From an uncultured Oscillibacter sp. (GTDB taxonomy: Bacteria > Bacillota > Clostridia > Oscillospirales > Oscillospiraceae): a DNA stretch of 64,000 bases. The notes beneath the pieces were generated by a model, which saw only the letters and a program-made list of their open reading frames with translations, searched no databases and was not told the DNA's origin. The translations under genes and the position numbers were made by a program. Position 1 is the first letter of the stretch, and every line of letters starts with the position of its first letter. Location: the NCBI GenBank assembly GCA_910583695.1, contig CAJTZL010000002.1, positions 74,096 through 138,095 on the forward strand. The letters are read 5' to 3'. Positions 59,972 to 64,000 of the stretch are shown here, piece after piece.

Positions 59972-62893
59972 ATGAACCAAAATGCGGTCATTGAAAACCG
60001 TGACTATCATCTGCTGGCAATAGTTCCATCGCTGACTGGGCAAGGGCACTTTGTTCTGTGCGAAGATAGTGATGGAAATAAATTTGTCTGTCCAAAGGCT
60101 CTTTGGCTCCGTCGTGCGCCCCAACCGGAAACATCCGCTCCTGTTCACGCTGGAAGCACCTCGCGGGAAAAGATCAACTTCTTTCTCTCCTTGTTCCGGG
60201 GGCGGAACGATCTGTATGCAAAGCGTTACTATAATCTGAAAACCGGTAAGAGCGGTTATGTCCCCGCCTGCCGGAATGAGTGGCTGCCGGGAATCTGCGA
60301 TAAAAAGACGAACCGGTGCCCTGAGTGCCCAAATCGGGCATTCAAGCCGTTATCTGCCCAGACCGTCAGAGCGCATTTGATGGGAAAAGATGAATTTTGC
60401 CGGGATGTCGTGGGTATTTATCCCATGCTGGAGGACGACCGCACTTGGCTGTTAGCGGTGGACTTTGACGAGGATACCTGGCGGGAAGATGTTTCAGCCT
60501 TTCGTGAAACCTGCATCTCCTGCGGCGTGATGCCGGCCGTGGAGCGTTCCCGTTCAGGGAACGGCGCGCATGTCTGGTTTTTCTTTTCAGAGCCGGTTGC
60601 CGCTGCCGACGCCCGCAAGTTTGGCAGCGGGCTGCTGACGCAGGCAATGGCTCGCCGCCATGAACTGCGCTTTCAATCTTACGACCGGCTGTTTCCGTCT
60701 CAAGATACCGTACCAAAGGGCGGCTTTGGGAATCTGATCGCCCTCCCGTTCCAAGGCCGGGCGCAGCGGGAGGGCAACACGCTTTTTGTGGATGAACAGT
60801 TTGTTCCCTACACGGATCAATGGGCGTTTCTCTCTACGCTGCATAAAATCACTCCGGAGGAATTGACGAAGTATCTGACACAGTTATGCGCCGACGGAGA
60901 CATGGGAGTCATGCTGGAATCGACAGAACAAAAGCCCTGGCCGTCAAAGCGACGGACGAAGGAATTGGTGCGCGAAGACTTCCCTGCACAGGCCAGATTG
61001 ATGATCTCAAATCTTCTATATGTGGACAAAACCGGGTTCTCTCAGCGAGCGCTGAACGCCGTCAAACGGCTGGCAGCGTTCAAAAACCCGGAATTTTATA
61101 AGAAGCAGGCCATGCGGTTTCCTGTTTACAATACGCCCCTCGTGTTTGATTGCAGCTATGAGGATTCGGATTTCCTTGGAATCCCCCGCGGCTGCATGGA
61201 CGCGCTGACCGATTTATTGAAAGCATACGGCATTCCTGATTCTCTGGAAGATCAGCGTCAGGCCGGGCGCACAATCGATGTTTCTTTCAATGGGACGCTC
61301 AGGCCGGAACAAGTCCCCGCGGCTGACGCGCTTTTAGAACACGATATTGGCGTTCTATCCGCCACCACCGCCTTTGGTAAAACCGTGGTGGGCGCTTATC
61401 TGATTGGAAAACGCAGGATCAACACCTTGATCCTGGTTCATTCCAGCGCGCTACTGGAGCAATGGAAAGCCTCTCTTGAGCAGTTTCTGGACATCCGGGA
61501 ACCGCTGCCGGAACAGCCCAAGCGGCGGGGAAGAAAGAAGCGTTCGGAGCACATCGGGCAAATTGGTGCGGGGAAACATACACGAAGCGGGATCATTGAC
61601 ATTGCCATTATGCAATCTTTATTTGAGGGAGACGAAAAAGACGTAAAGCCATTTGTGGCAGAATACGGCATGGTTCTGTGCGACGAGTGCCACCATGTGG
61701 CGGCATTTACATTCGAGAAGATTTTGCGGGAAGTAAAGGCGCGGTATGTTTACGGCCTGTCGGCCACGCCCGTGCGGCAGGATGGGCACCAACCCATTAT
61801 TTTCATGCAGTGTGGCTCCGTACGGTATCTGGTGGACGCGAAAAGCCAGGCGGAGAAGCGGGCGTTTTCCCACTACGTGATCCCGCGCTTTACCAGGGCA
61901 AGGCTGCCCGCGGCCAGGAAGATTCAGGATATCTATGCCGGCATCATCGGGAATGAAGCCAGAACAAACCAAATCATCTCCGACGCCGTCAGGCTGATTG
62001 CGGAAGGCCGGACGCCGCTTCTTCTCACAGAGCAGAAAGAGCACGCCATGCGGTTAGCCGAGGAACTGCATGGCAAAGCGGAGCATATTTTTCTTCTCCT
62101 GGGAAGCGGAAAGCAAAAGGAGAAGCGTGAAAAACTGACCGCCCTTCGAGCGGTCCCTACTGGCGAATCCCTCGCGGTAGTTGCTACGGGGAAATATATT
62201 GGGGAGGGGTTTGATGAGCCGCGGTTGGATACCATCCTGCTGACGATGCCCATTTCATGGAAAGGGACGCTGGCCCAATACGCCGGGCGGCTGCACTGAA
62301 ACTATGAGGGGAAACAGGAAGTGCGCATCTATGATTATGTGGGCGTTCATATCCCCGCGCTGGAGAGGATGTATCACAAGCGGCTGAGGGGATATCCTGA
62401 GCTGGGATACTCAGTAAAGCTGTCGGAGCAGGATGACGTCGCAAGCCAAATCTATGATGGGCAGAACTACCTTGTTCCGCTTATAGCCGACCTGCGCGAC
62501 GCCGCAAAAGATGTCCTGCTGGTGTGCCCCTTCCTGAACAAGTCCCGCTTAAACGCGATTCTGCCGGTTTTGGAGAAGAAGATTACACTTGGCGCCTCGG
62601 TCACGGTTTGTACACAGGCACCGGAAAGTGATCGGCCGGAACAGAGAGACGCCACTGGAGAGCTGATCGCACGATTAAAAGAGAGCGGGATTGATGTAAA
62701 GACGCAGAAGGATCTTTTATACCGTTACGCGGTAATTGATCAAAGTGTCGTCTGGTACAGAAATATTGAGTATCTTTCGTATAGTATGAAGGACGCAAAC
62801 GCGCTCAGGTTTGAAAGCCCGAATACCGCCGGAGAACTACTGGATCTGTGGAAAAAAGAGGACGAGCAGCTACATCTGGAAATGTCTGTTTGA
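59972..62893 (+). pseudogene. TOTE-type primase-helicase with in-frame TGA
   Basis: A 974-codon frame interrupted by TGA at 62297-62299. N-terminal part (about 50-280) is an archaeo-eukaryotic-type primase as in TOTE conflict systems: KTGKSGYVPACRNEW, a CPECPN zinc knuckle, VGIYPMLEDD, catalytic LLAVDFDED and RSRSGNGAHVWFFFSEP. The superfamily II helicase (about 430-780) has TTAFGKTVVGAYL, LCDECHH and LSATPVR. Motif VI reads QYAGRLH-stop-NYEG; the missing residue is the expected Arg of QxxGRxxR, so CGA to TGA is likely. After the stop the frame continues for about 197 residues resembling a PLD-like C-terminal domain (LVPLIADLRDAAKDVLLVCPF split over the text). If the stop is real, the helicase loses its arginine finger. 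Confidence 0.85.
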
Positions 62894-62918
62894 CTATGCG
62901 ATTGCTGTATGGTATAGT
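62890..62918 (+). promoter_or_regulatory. Promoter of the RelA/SpoT-like gene
   Basis: TTGACT (62890-62895), 17 bp, TATAGT (62913-62918), starting at the primase-helicase stop and 26 bp before the next start. Confidence 0.7.
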
Positions 62919-62943
62919 TTAACGCAGCAGGAGGCTGATGGAT

Positions 62944-63528
62944 ATGGATCAATTGATTCCCAGAGAAACGCTGGATATGCTTTCCTTCCGCTCAACTTTA
63001 GGGCAAAGTCTGAAGCAAATTTCACTGCGGGCAACACCTCTGGAAACAATTTTGGATGATATCGCGAAATACCGCTCCAGCTACATTGACGTTTTGGTTC
63101 AGGAAAATCTGATCGGTTCCCGCTTCAAAAGCGAGGACTCCATCCTCCGAAAATACGAGAAAACCCTTCGCACCGGGGGCGGATTTAAGCAGTGCTTTAA
63201 TGATGTTCTGGGATTCCGGCTGCGGTTTGAGGAATATCCTGATGTGTTTCCAGACTGCTTTCGTGTGGTTGATTTGCGCCGGGGCAAGAAAATTGACGAC
63301 GGTTACCGCGCAATTCATCTCTATTACCAGCGGGACAATCTGGCCTATCCGATTGAGGTTCAGCTCTGGTGTGGGAAGGACTTCCTTTTCAATCTCTGGA
63401 GCCATCGACACGTTTACAAGTACCAGGCTCCGGAAGTGGGGCAAGCGCTGTACCGGGAATACTCCGGCAGCCTGATTCAAACAGAACAGGATTTTTTAGA
63501 CCGGCTAAGAACATGGAAGGTGGAATAA
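62944..63528 (+). CDS. RelA/SpoT-like nucleotide synthetase (toxic SAS type?)
   Basis: A 194-residue single-domain alarmone-synthetase-fold protein. Conserved pieces: SRFKSEDSILRKYEK, NDVLGFRLRF, DDGYRAIHLYYQ and YPIEVQLWC with the catalytic Glu and Gln. No hydrolase, TGS or ACT domain. It could make (p)ppGpp, (p)ppApp or pyrophosphorylate tRNA; several small synthetases of phage-defence islands are toxins. ATG at 62944 is nine bases after AGGAGG; ATG at 62938 is only three bases after it. The next gene follows directly and may be its antitoxin. Function assignment beyond the fold is inference. Confidence 0.82.
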   Translation: MDQLIPRETLDMLSFRSTLGQSLKQISLRATPLETILDDIAKYRSSYIDVLVQENLIGSRFKSEDSILRKYEKTLRTGGGFKQCFNDVLGFRLRFEEYPDVFPDCFRVVDLRRGKKIDDGYRAIHLYYQRDNLAYPIEVQLWCGKDFLFNLWSHRHVYKYQAPEVGQALYREYSGSLIQTEQDFLDRLRTWKVE

Positions 63529-63774
63529 ATGGGAGATAAGAAAATCTATATTGTGGCCAAGGTCTTTGACCGGCCAGGGTGTCTCGCCTACCTCTGTAAG
63601 ACGCCAAACGAGGCCCGATGCCTGCCGGGGACACTAGAGGCCCTGCGGGCGGAGGGAGTTCAAATTGTGATTCTGGATTCTCCGGAGATCTATTCGGAGT
63701 ATGCTCCCTATTCTTATATTAAGGATCTGAAGGAATTTATTGACCGGGTGAGTCAGCTGAATCGGGCGGCCTGA
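63529..63774 (+). CDS. Small protein following the RelA/SpoT-like gene, unknown
   Basis: An 81-residue soluble protein (MGDKKIYIVAKVFDRPGC) with no recognised family. It looks alpha/beta, with a Tyr-rich stretch EIYSEYAPYSYIKDL near the end. The start codon abuts the stop of the synthetase gene, so the two are translated together. A cognate antitoxin or regulator is a reasonable guess; nothing in the sequence proves it. Confidence 0.7.
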   Translation: MGDKKIYIVAKVFDRPGCLAYLCKTPNEARCLPGTLEALRAEGVQIVILDSPEIYSEYAPYSYIKDLKEFIDRVSQLNRAA

Positions 63775-63792
63775 AAGTGCATTTGCGGTGCT

Positions 63793-63996
63793 GACTACTA
63801 TTTGACTACTGTTTTAGGGGATTGGCAAAAACCACCAGAGCCACTGCGCCGCAATGGTTTCAGCAACCCGCTTCAATCTGTTGCAATTTGTGCAGAATCG
63901 CTGAAAGCACTGCAAATACAAGGTTTTCCATTTGTGTGTCAGAAAACTCCGACTCTGAAGGCCGCTGGTTCGAATCCAGTCGGGCGTACCAAAAGC
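63793..63996 (+). repeat. Right attachment site: arm repeat, hairpin and displaced tRNA-Arg 3' half
   Basis: Arm repeat (63793-63815), a weaker hairpin near 63830-63855, about 80 bp like that at 54370-54447, then the core ACTCCGACT and an exact continuation of tRNA-Arg to position 63996 (51 bp identical to 36439-36489). The 3' half alone cannot fold as a tRNA. It marks the right border of the integrated DNA; the last four bases are probably chromosome. Confidence 0.88.
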
Positions 63997-64000
63997 TCTA

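Larger units (their letters stand above)
36248..63996. mobile_element. tRNA-Arg-associated accessory region, probably two integrative elements in tandem
   Basis: The bounds are the first and last copies of the tRNA anticodon-region core (ACTCCGAC at 36248; ACTCCGACT at 63946 continuing into an exact tRNA 3' half). A third core at 54448 divides the region. The left part has integrases, relaxase, MobC, RepA-like ATPase and a sorbitol operon; the right part has defence-type genes. Rubrerythrin and the flavoprotein next to the intact tRNA could be old chromosome instead, so the exact left limit is uncertain. Confidence 0.6.

Noticed and set aside
41302..62299. TGA read as selenocysteine or as a sense codon
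   Set aside because: Arg is expected at both positions, no SECIS-like hairpin follows, and TGA ends many core genes here.
1..64000. CRISPR arrays, rRNA genes and complete insertion sequences
   Set aside because: No regular spaced repeats, no rRNA sequence and no transposase-like protein were seen on either strand.

Overview
The window looks like a chromosome segment of a high-GC gut Firmicute close to Oscillospiraceae (Flavonifractor, Oscillibacter or Lawsonibacter-like). This rests on the Gram-positive replicase polC, the Firmicute order pyrH-frr-uppS-cdsA-dxr-rseP-ispG-polC, class II galT, rex, rubrerythrin, and strong GGAGG ribosome sites with consensus sigma-A promoters. Genus-level placement is inference.

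Positions 1-36.2 kb are ordinary, intact chromosome. In order: a sugar-type ABC ATPase (cut by the window edge) with its lipoprotein, an MCP chemoreceptor, a CapA lipoprotein, a ROK regulator, an alpha/beta hydrolase with glpK, an MMPL exporter with a 980-residue secreted partner facing two tandem TetR regulators, the lipid/isoprenoid/translation/polC operon, an M19 dipeptidase, galK-galT, ilvD, a PAP2 phosphatase, a tiny Cys-rich membrane protein, an SLH-domain protein and rex.

From 36.2 kb to the right end the DNA is accessory and is organised around tRNA-Arg(CCG). The intact tRNA lies at 36408-36484. A copy of its 5' half lies just upstream, and an exact 51-bp copy of its 3' half lies at 63946-63996. 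The anticodon-region sequence ACTCCGACT (8 of 9 bases at the first site) occurs at 36248, 36439, 54448 and 63946, and integrase-arm-like repeats (GACTACT-R-TTTGACTACT) lie near 36343, 54295 and 63793. This is best read as two integrative elements in tandem. The first (to about 54.45 kb) carries rubrerythrin and a flavoprotein, a radical SAM/SPASM RiPP maturase with an unlisted 38-residue precursor, two damaged tyrosine integrases, a relaxase, MobC, an oriT-like hairpin cluster, a RepA-like ATPase, a DUF6076-like protein and a nine-gene sorbitol PTS operon. It ends with a chimeric MNT/HEPN toxin-antitoxin remnant. The second (about 54.46-63.95 kb) is a defence cargo: RecQ overlapping a reverse transcriptase-nitrilase fusion (DRT type 1), a divergent TOTE-type primase-helicase, and a RelA/SpoT-like synthetase with a small partner.

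The accessory part shows four single-base lesions (frameshifts in one integrase and in srlA; in-frame TGA where Arg is expected in the other integrase and in the primase-helicase). I saw none in the flanking core genes. The most novel-looking items are the rSAM/RiPP pair at 37.8-39.6 kb and the RecQ-DRT1 operon.
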